Shown: positions 20,744-29,840 of the stretch, in pieces | How the letters are laid out: the number at the start of each line of letters is the position of its first letter | Position numbering within the stretch: position 1 is the first letter of the stretch | Origin: Solibacillus sp. FSL H8-0523 | Lineage (GTDB): Bacteria; Bacillota; Bacilli; Bacillales_A; Planococcaceae | Length of the DNA: 64,000 bases | Direction: 5' to 3' | Assembly (NCBI RefSeq): GCF_038051985.1 | Contig: NZ_CP150291.1 | Coordinates: 3,968,001 to 4,032,000, forward strand | Program-made: the position numbers and the translations under genes | Notes under the pieces: model-generated | Told to the model about the DNA's origin: nothing | The model's input: the letters and a program-made list of their open reading frames with translations, nothing else | Databases searched by the model: none

Positions 20744-22269
20744 TTAAATGTTTAGTATTTTATTGAATACTGATGTTTTATAGTTACTGGTATGCTTTAC
20801 TTTAAAAATATTTAAGCTCTTTCCCCATTTAACCAAACCTTCTTTTAACCAGCTTCCCGAACTGAATATAATGTAGTTTAATAAAGGCTCAATATACCGC
20901 TTAACATTTGAACCATCTATTGGTGTAAGAATTAAAGTAGACACACTTCTCCCAGCTCGTTCAACTTCTAGCAATGCAACTTCTTTTCCATTCCTTAGTT
21001 TCACATATGCCACAATATACTTCCTAGGTGTAATACCATCATCTAGAAAAGCAAATGAACGGTCTCCTATATCAGTTAATTCGCCAACATATGCCTCCAC
21101 ACTATCTACAAAATAAGCTCTTGATAATTCATTTAACACTTCTTTAAAATCCGCTAATTCACCATTTACATATGTATTATTTAACGATTTAACTTCTAAA
21201 CCTCTTAATATATTTGTCCCGCCAATATCACCCATTGAACGTCTATTATTATCCATCTTGACTGACTTTTTAGTATTATCATCAATTCCATCACGTTGTT
21301 TTGTTGAAGTCGTTTTTTGGCGAGTAATTACTAGGGCATCTACGTATTCGTGAGTTAAAGTATCGGTTATTACCTCATCAAACTCATTTGTACGTCCATC
21401 AACTGTTGTATCGGCTTCGTAGTCTCCTGATGCAGAAAGGGGAAGAACTATACGTTTTCTTGGTTCGTTCGATTTTTCATGATGAACAAGGCTGGGATGA
21501 GTAATCTCTAAATTAGAAACCTGTAATTCTTTATCTAGCATCGCGTTGATATATAGAACTGTATATCCTGTTGGAGTTTTTTTCACGCGTAGCTTCAGTT
21601 TAATTGGTGTTTCAAATGGCCATTCAAACTTTATAGAGTTATAAAAGTGAAAATTACTAGCCATACTTTCATATACTTTACGAGCGTTCTTGTTCATTAA
21701 CAGCCATACTAAATGATGTAAATACTCATTCTTTAAATACTTTGCATTGTATGAAGAGGTGAAGCGTAATCGTAATAAATCCGACTCATATTCTTCTGTG
21801 AAATATAACGGGAAAGAGTTCATTTCAAACAAGCAATTTAACAGGAATGCATTAGGTGCAATCATTCCTCTCAGTACCTCAATTAAAGGTAGATAGAAAC
21901 GCTCTCCATTGTAGTTGATAACGAAAGTTTGCGATATTTCTGTATAGTTTGTTCCACGTATTGAATAGTTTTGTTCAAAATAACCAACGTAATTTGGATC
22001 TATTGAAATTATAATTTCTTCAGTTTGATTAGGTGCGATAGGTTTCGTAATAACTCCATCAACATAATAATGCTGGATTATTAAAGAAGTTAATACGGTC
22101 CAATCAACTATTAACTTTTCAGTTGTATAATACCCATTAACTTTTCCACTAAAATAAACTGGCAGCACGACTTTTTTTCGTATCTAAAAGGCGCACCGAT
22201 CCATTCTAATTTCACGCGTGCACCTTTATCAAACGGCCAAGATTTAAGCTTTATATCTTTGCTGTTCAT
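20744..22269 (-). pseudogene. tnsE: tnsE-like target selector, frameshifted in an A7 run
   Basis: ATG 22269 (SD AGGTGG) begins NSKDIKLKSWPFDKGARVKL, ending in GAPFRYEKKS; the frame is then lost. The rest reads LPVYFSGKVNGYYTTEKLIV to the end at 20744. One extra A in the A7 run at 22172-22178 would join them into a protein of about 508 residues, close to Tn7 TnsE (538). The C-terminal third (LTDIGDRSFAFLDDGITPRK, then LLEVERAGRSVSTLIL, SSGSWLKEGLVKWG) matches the TnsE C-terminal domain. In Tn7, TnsE directs insertion into conjugating plasmids and replicating DNA through the sliding clamp. Real mutation, slippery-site recoding or assembly error are all possible. Confidence 0.82.
22172..22178 (-). 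other. A7 homopolymer at the tnsE frame break
   Basis: Minus-strand GAAAAAAAG. Eight A residues would keep tnsE in frame, seven do not. It resembles the A-runs used for transcriptional slippage in several insertion sequences. Confidence 0.7.
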
Positions 22270-24085
22270 CGATTCCACCTTCCTGTATATATACCTCTAG
22301 TATTGGTTGAATTGTTTTAAAATCCTTTGACTTTATTCCTGCTAGCCTTTGAACACGCCATAATTTTACATCGCTCAATTCACACTTCAGATTATCAATG
22401 ATTTTACAGCACCGACGAATTTGAAATTGCTCCACACTTTCCGTAATTTGCTCAAGTAAACGCTTTGTAATAGGCAGCTGTTCTAAATATCTTTCAAGAT
22501 TGGCTAATATCCCTAAACGCTTCCCTAAAAGAGATGTTGTAATTCGAATAGGCTTCTCAGACGCCCACAATTGCTCATATAGCGTTTTAATTGCATTTGA
22601 ATATTGTATATCTCTTTTATTCCAATCAACCGTTTTCACCTCGTTATAAAGCTTTTGAGGGGCTGGTAATGTATTGAACAACCATTCTTTATCATGACTG
22701 TATAAATACATATATTCTTTTTGGTAAATTTTACGTAATTGAGTTCTACTTGATTGCGGATGCTTTTGCACAATTGCAATAAATTCAGCTTTATATGAAT
22801 CTAATTTTGATACTGTCATTGGAACCTTTTGCTGATCCTGTTTGAAAATTGGCGGTTCTAAATATTTTTTTACCGTTTTGGAATCTGCCCCTAACTCTCT
22901 TGCAATTGCTCGGATACTTATATTTCCACGTGAAAGATCGATTAATTTTTGATACCATACATGACCAAACTCTTTTACTCGACCTATCTTGAATATGTCT
23001 GTCGATTGTTTTCTTGCATAAATAAACCCACATGAGCACGTAAATGTGCCAATCAAATTTTTCGTTTTAAAATCCCTTGTTACATCTACATCTTGAATGA
23101 TGAACTGCTTGTAATGTTCTGCAGCTTTATTTAGACAAGGAAATGGGCCTGTACCAAATGCGCCTTGATCTGTTGAGGTAATTACCAAGCTCCCTATATC
23201 CTGTTGTAAAAAATGCATTAGAAATAAATGACGCAGGGGATGTACATGACGCTTAGAATTACGTGTTAGCACTTTCAGCCAGTTGTACTCATCAAATTCA
23301 CTTAGCTCGCTCTCATATTCTTGAAGAAAACCTGATGGAAAGGAGGATGCTACACCTTTATACAGTTCTTTCTGACGTACATGATTAGATGCTGTGATTA
23401 AATTACGCGCTCTCAATAAACTTCTGTATTTCGTACTTACAACTTCTCTCGAAAGTTCATGTATTGGTAGTTGTAGTAATTCATAAGCTTGTTTTGCTAT
23501 TTCAACAGCAATTTCCTTATAGTTATCTACTTCATAAATGGCTGTTAAATTCATATGTCTCATTTCAAAACGGACATATGCTATTCGGCTATCACTTTTA
23601 ATCGGATATTGGCGCAGTGGGATTTCGTGATTTGGACAATAATTGATGCCTTGTAACTGATGCTCTCTATGAATATATGGTTCACCATATTGCGCATTAT
23701 CGTCCTTAGCACATTCAGCACAATAATATAGACCATCCTTTCAGCAAATACTTCCGGCTACAATACCAAGTCTTGTATATAAAGCTTGTCCATCTTCTAA
23801 TACGTCCTGCAATATCTCTTGCTGCCGAGCTTCCGATAAAAATGAAGCATAGTAGGGGTAAATCGTATGATGAGCTAAAAGGGACTCAATGGAATACTGC
23901 GATCCCAATTGCTCAGCCAAGACGGAAAAATAACTACCAATCTCCACACTCGGTATTACAGAACGACTGCCAAACAACTCTTCTAAGGTGTCCTTACAAT
24001 CAATATTTCCACTGTAAAAATGATAACGGGCAATGGCTGAATACAACAATTCATTGGGATATGGATTTGGGAAGAAGGGTAGCAT
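22244..24085 (-). pseudogene. tnsD: tnsD/TniQ-like target selector interrupted by one in-frame TGA
   Basis: ATG 24085 (SD GGAGG, 7 bp) starts LPFFPNPYPNELLYSAIARY, the classic TniQ N-terminus. After about 114 residues a TGA (23741-23743) occurs in frame. The same frame continues at once with KDGLYYCAECAKDD, then EHQLQGINYCPNH, which is the family zinc finger (C-x2-C and C-x2-H), and runs on to 22244. In all it spans 613 codons plus stop, longer than Tn7 TnsD (508). A helix-turn-helix (IRAIARELGADSKTVKKYL) lies mid-protein, as in TnsD proteins that bind the glmS end. Without read-through no zinc finger is made. The 3' end overlaps tnsE by 26 bp. Confidence 0.85.
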
Positions 24086-24117
24086 TATATTACCTCCAAA
24101 AGTATTCATTTTCTGTA

Positions 24118-24933
24118 TTATTGACTAAGTTCCTCTAAGAAATATCTAATAAAATCTTTTCCAAACTTCGTCAACTCAAGTCTATCCTTAGATTTAAGTG
24201 CTAACTTTTTTAACGTTGGCAACTTGGATTTATTTTTCGGGTTCGTAGCCATTGACACAAACTTTTGTAATTCATTTATGGCCTTTTCTATCCCCTCTAA
24301 ATCTTTCTCTAAAATAATATCGGTTTTAGTAGTTAGTATCCCTTTTCGAACTAAGTTTTTCCGTATAGTTTCATATTGCTCATACGAGATGCCATGCATG
24401 TCCAAAACATCTTGATAACTATTCACCGTTTCATCTAATTCATTAAGATAATTCTTCCCATATAATTTCAACACAGTAAGATCTATAATTCTTAAATCTC
24501 TTAACATATCATAAAAAACTAGCACAAAATCTTCTTTGATTTTTTCATGTTCAGCTATATTCATGAAACCAGTCACCAAATATTTAATTTTCTCTTCTTG
24601 TGGTTCATCCTCTACATATCCAAGAACTAATTCATATAACCGGTCAAGCTCTTTCTTTTGCTCAATATTCTTTAAATCAAATATTTCAGCTAACCTCGTT
24701 ACTCTTTCAGATAATTGTTCTTCAAAAGTATTAAAGTTTCTTTGTAAACGCGATTGTTTGTAACTCATATAAGCATTGCCTACTCCTGGAATAAATGATG
24801 CCACAGCATCAGTAGCAATAGAACCTACCATACCTATGCCAGTTGATTTAACTACTTCAGCCCCTTGTGAACTAATAGCAGATAATACCGACTCGATTAC
24901 AAGTGGTTTTACAGTTTCTTTTTTCTCTACCAT
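24118..24933 (-). CDS. Unknown protein X inserted in the tns operon between tnsC and tnsD
   Basis: 271 residues from ATG 24933 (GATGAGG ahead; ATG 24954 is also possible). Residues about 25-60 form a Gly/Ala-rich weakly hydrophobic stretch (AEVVKSTGIGMVGSIATDAV, then SFIPGVGNAYMSYKQ). The middle is an acidic/basic helical segment (FEEQLSERVTRLAEIFDLKN), and the C-terminal half looks like a winged-helix layout (LDMHGISYEQYETIRKNLVR, then KGILTTKTDIIL, and a final helix FGKDFIRYFLEEL). I do not recognise the family. It is 23 bp after tnsC and 32 bp before tnsD, so it is co-transcribed. A role in target choice, immunity or defence is open. Confidence 0.65.
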   Translation of the reverse strand: MVEKKETVKPLVIESVLSAISSQGAEVVKSTGIGMVGSIATDAVASFIPGVGNAYMSYKQSRLQRNFNTFEEQLSERVTRLAEIFDLKNIEQKKELDRLYELVLGYVEDEPQEEKIKYLVTGFMNIAEHEKIKEDFVLVFYDMLRDLRIIDLTVLKLYGKNYLNELDETVNSYQDVLDMHGISYEQYETIRKNLVRKGILTTKTDIILEKDLEGIEKAINELQKFVSMATNPKNKSKLPTLKKLALKSKDRLELTKFGKDFIRYFLEELSQ

Positions 24934-24956
24934 ATCTAACCTCATCCCAATCATTT

Positions 24957-26645
24957 TTAGTAAAATTCAATAAATGGATTCTTAATATAATTATTTTTAA
25001 CTAACCCTTCATACGGGTGTTTCTTTTGTTTCAACGCACACTCTCTAATATCCAATAAAGGCAATATCTTATTAGCAGATACTACTTTCACTTTCTTTTC
25101 CTTAGCCTTCTCATTCAACTCGATTAAATTGGAAATGAGTTGAGCTTTGAGAGTGTTAGAATCTGTTTCTATCGGAAAATTTTCCACTACTTTTTTTGTA
25201 GCTTTCATGATTTCACTTGAAGTTAAAGCATCAAAAATACCGATTGCTGCAACTTCGCCGCTTAAACCTTCAATCAAATCTTGACGTTTGTACGCTAAAG
25301 TATTTTGGCGTTCTTTCATCGCTTCTTTAACTCGACCTTCATACTCAGTGCTTTGCTTGTGACTTTGCATTAACTCATCAAGATTAATCATAATATCTTC
25401 ATACTTATACATTGCAGCAAAATCATTATTACGAATGGCATTCAACATCGGCTGAATTATTTTCATATCTTCTTTTGCTGTTTTCTTTAAGACTCTCGTT
25501 GTCAATTTTTCATCTTCATTAGATTCATCATATAAAGCTCTCTCTTGGGCTAATATAAATAGATTGACAGCAACTGAAGTAATCCCCTGACATTCTTCAT
25601 AAAAAGTCTTTTTCACATCACCCGTGAGAGATGAATATGTTTTAAGGCACTGCAATTCCCACAATGTTTCTAAAAAGAAATCCCACTCCTCGCTTTCCTC
25701 ATCCATACGGTCCCAAATAATCGAACCATCACTAGCTGCACGACGTGCCTGACGAAAGTTTCCTTTGAATAATTGTTGCGCCTTAGATGTTCCTATTAGA
25801 ACTGTTGGGATGCCCACTGTATTAGATAATGTCACAAAAAAGTTAAGCATCTCTTCTTGATCATTTTTCGCATGTAATAAGTGTTGAATTTCATCAATCA
25901 CAAGCACACCGATGCCATACATACTTGCCAGTGATGTCATATGTAAAAGCATCGTTGACGTAACACGATTTAAATAGCCAAATTTCTCTAAGTAGCGTGT
26001 ACCTAGCAAATCATCAACGGCCTTAAAAAAACTTTTACAGAGTGTTGAAAGACTACCATCATAAGGACAATCAATCTTTAACCAGACAATTTGTGTACGA
26101 TTAAACGGCTGCTCTTTATATACTTCATGCTTTATCACTTGAGGATACATTAATAGCAATCGTTCTATTGCAGTTGTTTTACCGATTCCTGAGATTCCGA
26201 TTATCGATAAGCTATCTGCTGTCGAACGAATATGGTTTAATCGTTCATCAATATATTTATGAGCCTGTTCATCATCTTCGCGCAATTCATGTAGTAAACG
26301 AATTTTTTCAAAAAACGTTTTATCTAAAGGGTTTCTAGCTAAATAACCTCTACGGATTAACGTAGATAAACGGCGCTCTACTTCAAAATGAATTGGTAAT
26401 GGTTGAATAAAGTTCTTCACACGTTTTAACACGTGATAACGAATATTTGTATCACTTTGCTTGTCTTGTTCACTAATACGCGGTGTCACCATAAATCGGT
26501 CCAATACATCATCTTCACTAAAAATTGGCGGGAGAGCTTCAATAAAAGGATTTTGAGCATATTCAGGAAGTTGCTGTGACTTATAATAAGCTTCCTCCAT
26601 ATCGCCTTTTAAGACGACACTATTCATCTTTTCCAAATTGCTCAT
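24957..26645 (-). CDS. tnsC: Tn7-like transposition regulator ATPase TnsC
   Basis: 562 residues (Tn7 TnsC 555). AAA+ ATPase with Walker A GISGIGKTTAIERLL at about residue 145 and Walker B VLVIDEIQHLL, followed by the sensor-1 region PTVLIGTSKA. TnsC bridges the target selector (TnsD or TnsE) and the TnsAB transposase, and forms ATP-dependent filaments on target DNA. The first half also has a helical N-domain with FIQPLPIHFEVERRLSTLIR; the C-terminal tail is where Tn7 TnsC contacts TnsA. The gene overlaps the end of tnsB by 26 bp, indicating translational coupling. No defects seen. Confidence 0.92.
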   Translation of the reverse strand: MSNLEKMNSVVLKGDMEEAYYKSQQLPEYAQNPFIEALPPIFSEDDVLDRFMVTPRISEQDKQSDTNIRYHVLKRVKNFIQPLPIHFEVERRLSTLIRRGYLARNPLDKTFFEKIRLLHELREDDEQAHKYIDERLNHIRSTADSLSIIGISGIGKTTAIERLLLMYPQVIKHEVYKEQPFNRTQIVWLKIDCPYDGSLSTLCKSFFKAVDDLLGTRYLEKFGYLNRVTSTMLLHMTSLASMYGIGVLVIDEIQHLLHAKNDQEEMLNFFVTLSNTVGIPTVLIGTSKAQQLFKGNFRQARRAASDGSIIWDRMDEESEEWDFFLETLWELQCLKTYSSLTGDVKKTFYEECQGITSVAVNLFILAQERALYDESNEDEKLTTRVLKKTAKEDMKIIQPMLNAIRNNDFAAMYKYEDIMINLDELMQSHKQSTEYEGRVKEAMKERQNTLAYKRQDLIEGLSGEVAAIGIFDALTSSEIMKATKKVVENFPIETDSNTLKAQLISNLIELNEKAKEKKVKVVSANKILPLLDIRECALKQKKHPYEGLVKNNYIKNPFIEFY

Positions 26646-28782
26646 CTCGCTTTCTCTTCAATTTATCCATTAGACGTGAAGATGATTTCTTTTCTACCGT
26701 CTGCTCTAACTTTGTCCTAGATACAAAATCTATAACCTCTGTTGGCTGCTCAGCTATAGAAGAGGTAGGAGATAAATCAAATTTCTCTTCCTCACGATTC
26801 GCTTGCTTTTCATTGGTTTTATTCTCTCTAATTGCTTCTAGTTTTTCCTTTTTACTAGTCGGTTGATGCAATGCCTTTTTCTTCTTTTGCTCGGCTCCCT
26901 TAATAATTTGCTCCATCATTGCGTCTGCATTAATAGTCAACTGTACTTGCTTAGAACGTTCCTCTTCTTCTAACTCATTTCTTAATTGATGTTGGAAAAC
27001 AACATCCTCTAAGAAATCTAATTTATATTGCTGACTTGGCTCTAACAAAATACACGTTTCATAATCCATGCCATTATCATTCGGAATATAAATTTTATCT
27101 AAAGAACGTGGATCATACACAACCTCAATGCTTTTGTTTTTCAACTTGGCATACCACTGTTCTTCAATAGCACGTTTTGAACCATATAGTAAATTTTTAA
27201 ACTTAATACCTGCTCTTGAAATAGTTGCTTTCTCACGCGGTAGCACATTCAAACGCAGAATATTTCTATCTACTGTTCGCAAGCGCCCTTTGCGATTATG
27301 AATGCCCCAATTCCATAAGTTAATAGGTGTTGGTACAATTCCATCTGTAATCATTTCCTTTTCCATTGGATATTTATCAATGATTTTATGATTGTGTTGT
27401 AGCACCATCGTAATAATCAAAGAAGTGAATTCTTTTAAATTCAATGTAGCGTTTAACCTATAATCCATGTCTCCACGCTCTCGGTACTCCTTTTGAATAG
27501 CACCTGGCGCTTTTTGTTTCACTTTTCCGTTAAACGCCCTAAATTTACGCTCAACAATCCCTTTTAAATCACCACGATATGCTGTTGTATTTTCAATTTT
27601 GACATTCAAATTATTAATCAGCCCAGCTACTGAATATCCTTCAAATTCCCCTCGATCTGCAATGATAATTTCAGGCAAATGATTCGTCGGCCATTGCTCT
27701 TCTGTAATCTCAATATCATATTGCTTACAAAATTCAACCTTATCGGCTACCATGTTATCTAGTGCCATCATGGCACCTACCCATGATGGTCCCTCTAAGC
27801 CAACATAAACGCCCGTAATAATACGTGAATAGACATCTACGACTGCATAAACAACAGGTCTACTAATAACTTTATTTACATCAAAAGAGCTTACTAAATA
27901 AATATCCGCAGCTGTTGCATCAATTTGAAAGCGCGTCCCTGGACCATTTGTTTCTGCTTTAGAATTACTAATAAGCGGACGATGCTTTAACTCATATTCC
28001 TTAGCACTTTTACGAAACTCAATATCTTTTTTAGGGTCTTCAAACTTTTTGAACCAATAGTAAAACTGCTGGTAGGAGGGGATACGATTCGCTTCCCAAA
28101 TACGATACTGCAGCTCACCGTTTTCTTTATAACGGTCCGAATAAAAATCACGCAAAATAAAATGATAAACATCTTTTAATGAGTAGTTATTCGTTTTGCG
28201 GTAATATTTATTAATCGCATGTTCAAATTGTGTTTTAATCTCATCCGTTATATTAATACCACTTCGATATTCACCATTTACGGTTACTCTACGTGGTCGC
28301 CCAACCTTATCCTCACTTAGATTTTTTGTTTTTCCTCGACCACCTGAATTTGCATAATCAGGTAACATGGCATTTTTATTCATACCTCGCTGCCAATAGC
28401 GACTAAGTAACTTTTTAACCTTTGTTGGAGTAACATCTAACGTAGTTGCAATCTCTTTAATTTTTGTTTCTCTACCACTCTTTTGAAGCAATTTCTCCAT
28501 ATGTTGGGCACAGTTCGTTTGGATAATCTCCCAATCTGTATCACGCTTATAAATTTGAATTTCCGTTAATTCTTCTTCCTTTACTACACGTGCAAAGGGA
28601 TCTGTGACAAGCAGCCACTCTTTTTGCTCTATATCTGTCAATAACGATGAATAGAGCTCTTTTTTAGGCATAGATGTATTTGCATCAATATTGACGACAT
28701 AAACATAAGATTCCTCAATTTCAATAATACGAATACGAGTTGAATCTTTTACCGATTGAAGAACTTGATTAATATAAATCAT
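26620..28782 (-). CDS. tnsB: Tn7-like DDE transposase TnsB
   Basis: 720 residues (Tn7 TnsB 702). N-terminal DNA-binding region with a helix-turn-helix (IKEIATTLDVTPTKVKKLLS). The catalytic core of the rve/Mu type has Asp288 in FQIDATAADIY, Asp376 in IIADRGEFEG and Glu411 in GIVERKFRAF. A Mu-type beta-barrel and a lysine-rich C-terminal tail follow (residues about 620-720), the latter the expected TnsC contact. TnsB binds the end repeats and cuts and joins the 3' ends. It overlaps tnsA by 4 bp (ATGA) and tnsC by 26 bp. The product appears intact. Confidence 0.94.
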   Translation of the reverse strand: MIYINQVLQSVKDSTRIRIIEIEESYVYVVNIDANTSMPKKELYSSLLTDIEQKEWLLVTDPFARVVKEEELTEIQIYKRDTDWEIIQTNCAQHMEKLLQKSGRETKIKEIATTLDVTPTKVKKLLSRYWQRGMNKNAMLPDYANSGGRGKTKNLSEDKVGRPRRVTVNGEYRSGINITDEIKTQFEHAINKYYRKTNNYSLKDVYHFILRDFYSDRYKENGELQYRIWEANRIPSYQQFYYWFKKFEDPKKDIEFRKSAKEYELKHRPLISNSKAETNGPGTRFQIDATAADIYLVSSFDVNKVISRPVVYAVVDVYSRIITGVYVGLEGPSWVGAMMALDNMVADKVEFCKQYDIEITEEQWPTNHLPEIIIADRGEFEGYSVAGLINNLNVKIENTTAYRGDLKGIVERKFRAFNGKVKQKAPGAIQKEYRERGDMDYRLNATLNLKEFTSLIITMVLQHNHKIIDKYPMEKEMITDGIVPTPINLWNWGIHNRKGRLRTVDRNILRLNVLPREKATISRAGIKFKNLLYGSKRAIEEQWYAKLKNKSIEVVYDPRSLDKIYIPNDNGMDYETCILLEPSQQYKLDFLEDVVFQHQLRNELEEEERSKQVQLTINADAMMEQIIKGAEQKKKKALHQPTSKKEKLEAIRENKTNEKQANREEEKFDLSPTSSIAEQPTEVIDFVSRTKLEQTVEKKSSSRLMDKLKRKRDEQFGKDE

Positions 28783-29618
28783 CCGAATTTCACCTTCTTC
28801 AGCTTACTTTCGTCAATAGACTGAACGACAATAGGTTGTTCCACATTTAAAGGCTCTGACATATCTATTCGTATAATTTTCTGGGCAAGTAAATGATAAA
28901 ATAGTGTCATTCCGCTACCTAAAGGCATATGTGTTTCTTTAGCAAATACGTTTGTAATCTCTCTAATACTCTTGCTTTCATTTAAGATTCTTTGTAACAA
29001 TGCCATCGCTAAATCTTCAATATGCTGCTGATTTAGATTTTGAAAAGCGTCGTAGCTTTGAATATCATAATAATCGTGAATATAGCTAATGTTCCGCGCC
29101 ATTTCTTTTGTAATCTCTAATTCTGTTACGATACCCCAATCAATTTGCCGTCTTTCCCAGTAAACTCGCTCAATTTCAAATTTCTCAAGAACTCGCTCAT
29201 TTAACAGCTCATCCTTCATCTTTATTGTTCTCGCAAGCTCTACGAATCCTTGTCCTCTATCTACAGTAAGTAGAAAATCTGTTGTCATCACAATTGGCTC
29301 ATTCGTTTTCGGGTCTGTAGGGTGTTTAAGACCTAATTCATCAGCAATAATCATGGTTTCCTCCAACGGCAACAAAGGAAACTGTTCTCTAATATCAATA
29401 ACGAAATCCGAATATTCAGTTATATAAAAGTAATTTCGTTCTAAATCAGATAGAAATTCATATTGTCTATTTGTTTTAATGCCTTTTAAACGTGTAGAGC
29501 GACCTTTAGATGAAACATCCTGAATATTTAACCATGGTTTATAATTCGCTCCTACTCCAGAGCCTCTACCTTCTTTAATCCATTTTTCAACTTTAGATAT
29601 CCTAGTTCTTTTAGGCAT
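28779..29618 (-). CDS. tnsA: Tn7-like endonuclease TnsA
   Basis: 279 residues from ATG 29618 (AAAGGAGTG ahead), matching Tn7 TnsA (273). The N-terminal nuclease domain has a FPLLPLEET strand, Asp in MTTDFLLTV and a terminal ELARTIKMKDEL strand, the probable E/D/K set of a restriction-enzyme-like fold. The C-terminal part is helical with a winged-helix look (SKSIREITNVFAKETHMPLG). TnsA cleaves the 5' ends, enabling cut-and-paste movement together with TnsB. First gene of the tns operon, starting 43 bp from the innermost right-end repeat. A decayed paralogue is at 17215-17832. Confidence 0.92.
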   Translation of the reverse strand: MPKRTRISKVEKWIKEGRGSGVGANYKPWLNIQDVSSKGRSTRLKGIKTNRQYEFLSDLERNYFYITEYSDFVIDIREQFPLLPLEETMIIADELGLKHPTDPKTNEPIVMTTDFLLTVDRGQGFVELARTIKMKDELLNERVLEKFEIERVYWERRQIDWGIVTELEITKEMARNISYIHDYYDIQSYDAFQNLNQQHIEDLAMALLQRILNESKSIREITNVFAKETHMPLGSGMTLFYHLLAQKIIRIDMSEPLNVEQPIVVQSIDESKLKKVKFG

Positions 29619-29660
29619 AAAAAAACACTCCTTTAGATTATAGTAATCCAAAGGAGTGAA

Positions 29661-29727
29661 ACGGTGCAACTTTATTCAAAACGGTACATCTTTTTTAAAA
29701 ACAGTACAACTTTATTTAAAATCTACA
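29661..29727 (-). repeat. Right (glmS-proximal) end: three contiguous 20-bp TnsB-type sites plus terminal ACA
   Basis: Head-to-tail 20-bp units at 29661-29680, 29681-29700 and 29701-29720 with consensus ACRGTRCAWCTTTWTTNAAA, then ATCT and terminal ACA. Tightly packed sites are characteristic of the Tn7 right end. The tnsA promoter must lie in or next to this array, so TnsB could autoregulate it (inference). Confidence 0.85.
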
Positions 29728-29732
29728 CCTCC
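29728..29732. repeat. Right 5-bp target site duplication (CCTCC)
   Basis: CCTCC directly follows the terminal ACA and matches 14446-14450. Confidence 0.85.
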
Positions 29733-29770
29733 ACCCCCAAAGTAAATTCTTTCGAAAGAATAATAAAAAA

Positions 29771-29804
29771 ATCCCCTCTAAGATAACAATATCCTAGCGG
29801 GGAT
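29771..29804 (-). terminator. glmS transcription terminator
   Basis: ATCCCC / GGGGAT with inner CTAAGATA / TATCCTAG pairing, followed by TTTTTTAT on the minus strand. It lies between glmS and the transposon and is left undamaged by the insertion. Confidence 0.8.
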
Positions 29805-29840
29805 TAAAATACAATATTTTACAAACGGTAAACTAATAAC

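Larger units (their letters stand above)
14451..29727. mobile_element. Tn7-like transposon inserted between glmS and mepB (15,277 bp)
   Basis: Boundaries are supported by terminal TGT (14451-14453) and ACA (29725-29727), the 5-bp flanking repeat CCTCC, and arrays of short repeats at both ends. The tnsA-proximal end faces the glmS 3' end, as Tn7 orients itself at attTn7. The insertion lies about 110 bp beyond the glmS stop, after its terminator. It encodes tnsA, tnsB, tnsC, an unknown gene, an interrupted tnsD and a frameshifted tnsE. Cargo is two secreted protease/lipoprotein modules, separated by a tnsA-tnsE deletion remnant, and a chemoreceptor fragment near the left end. Core transposase genes appear intact, the targeting genes do not, so current mobility is doubtful. 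Confidence 0.9.
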
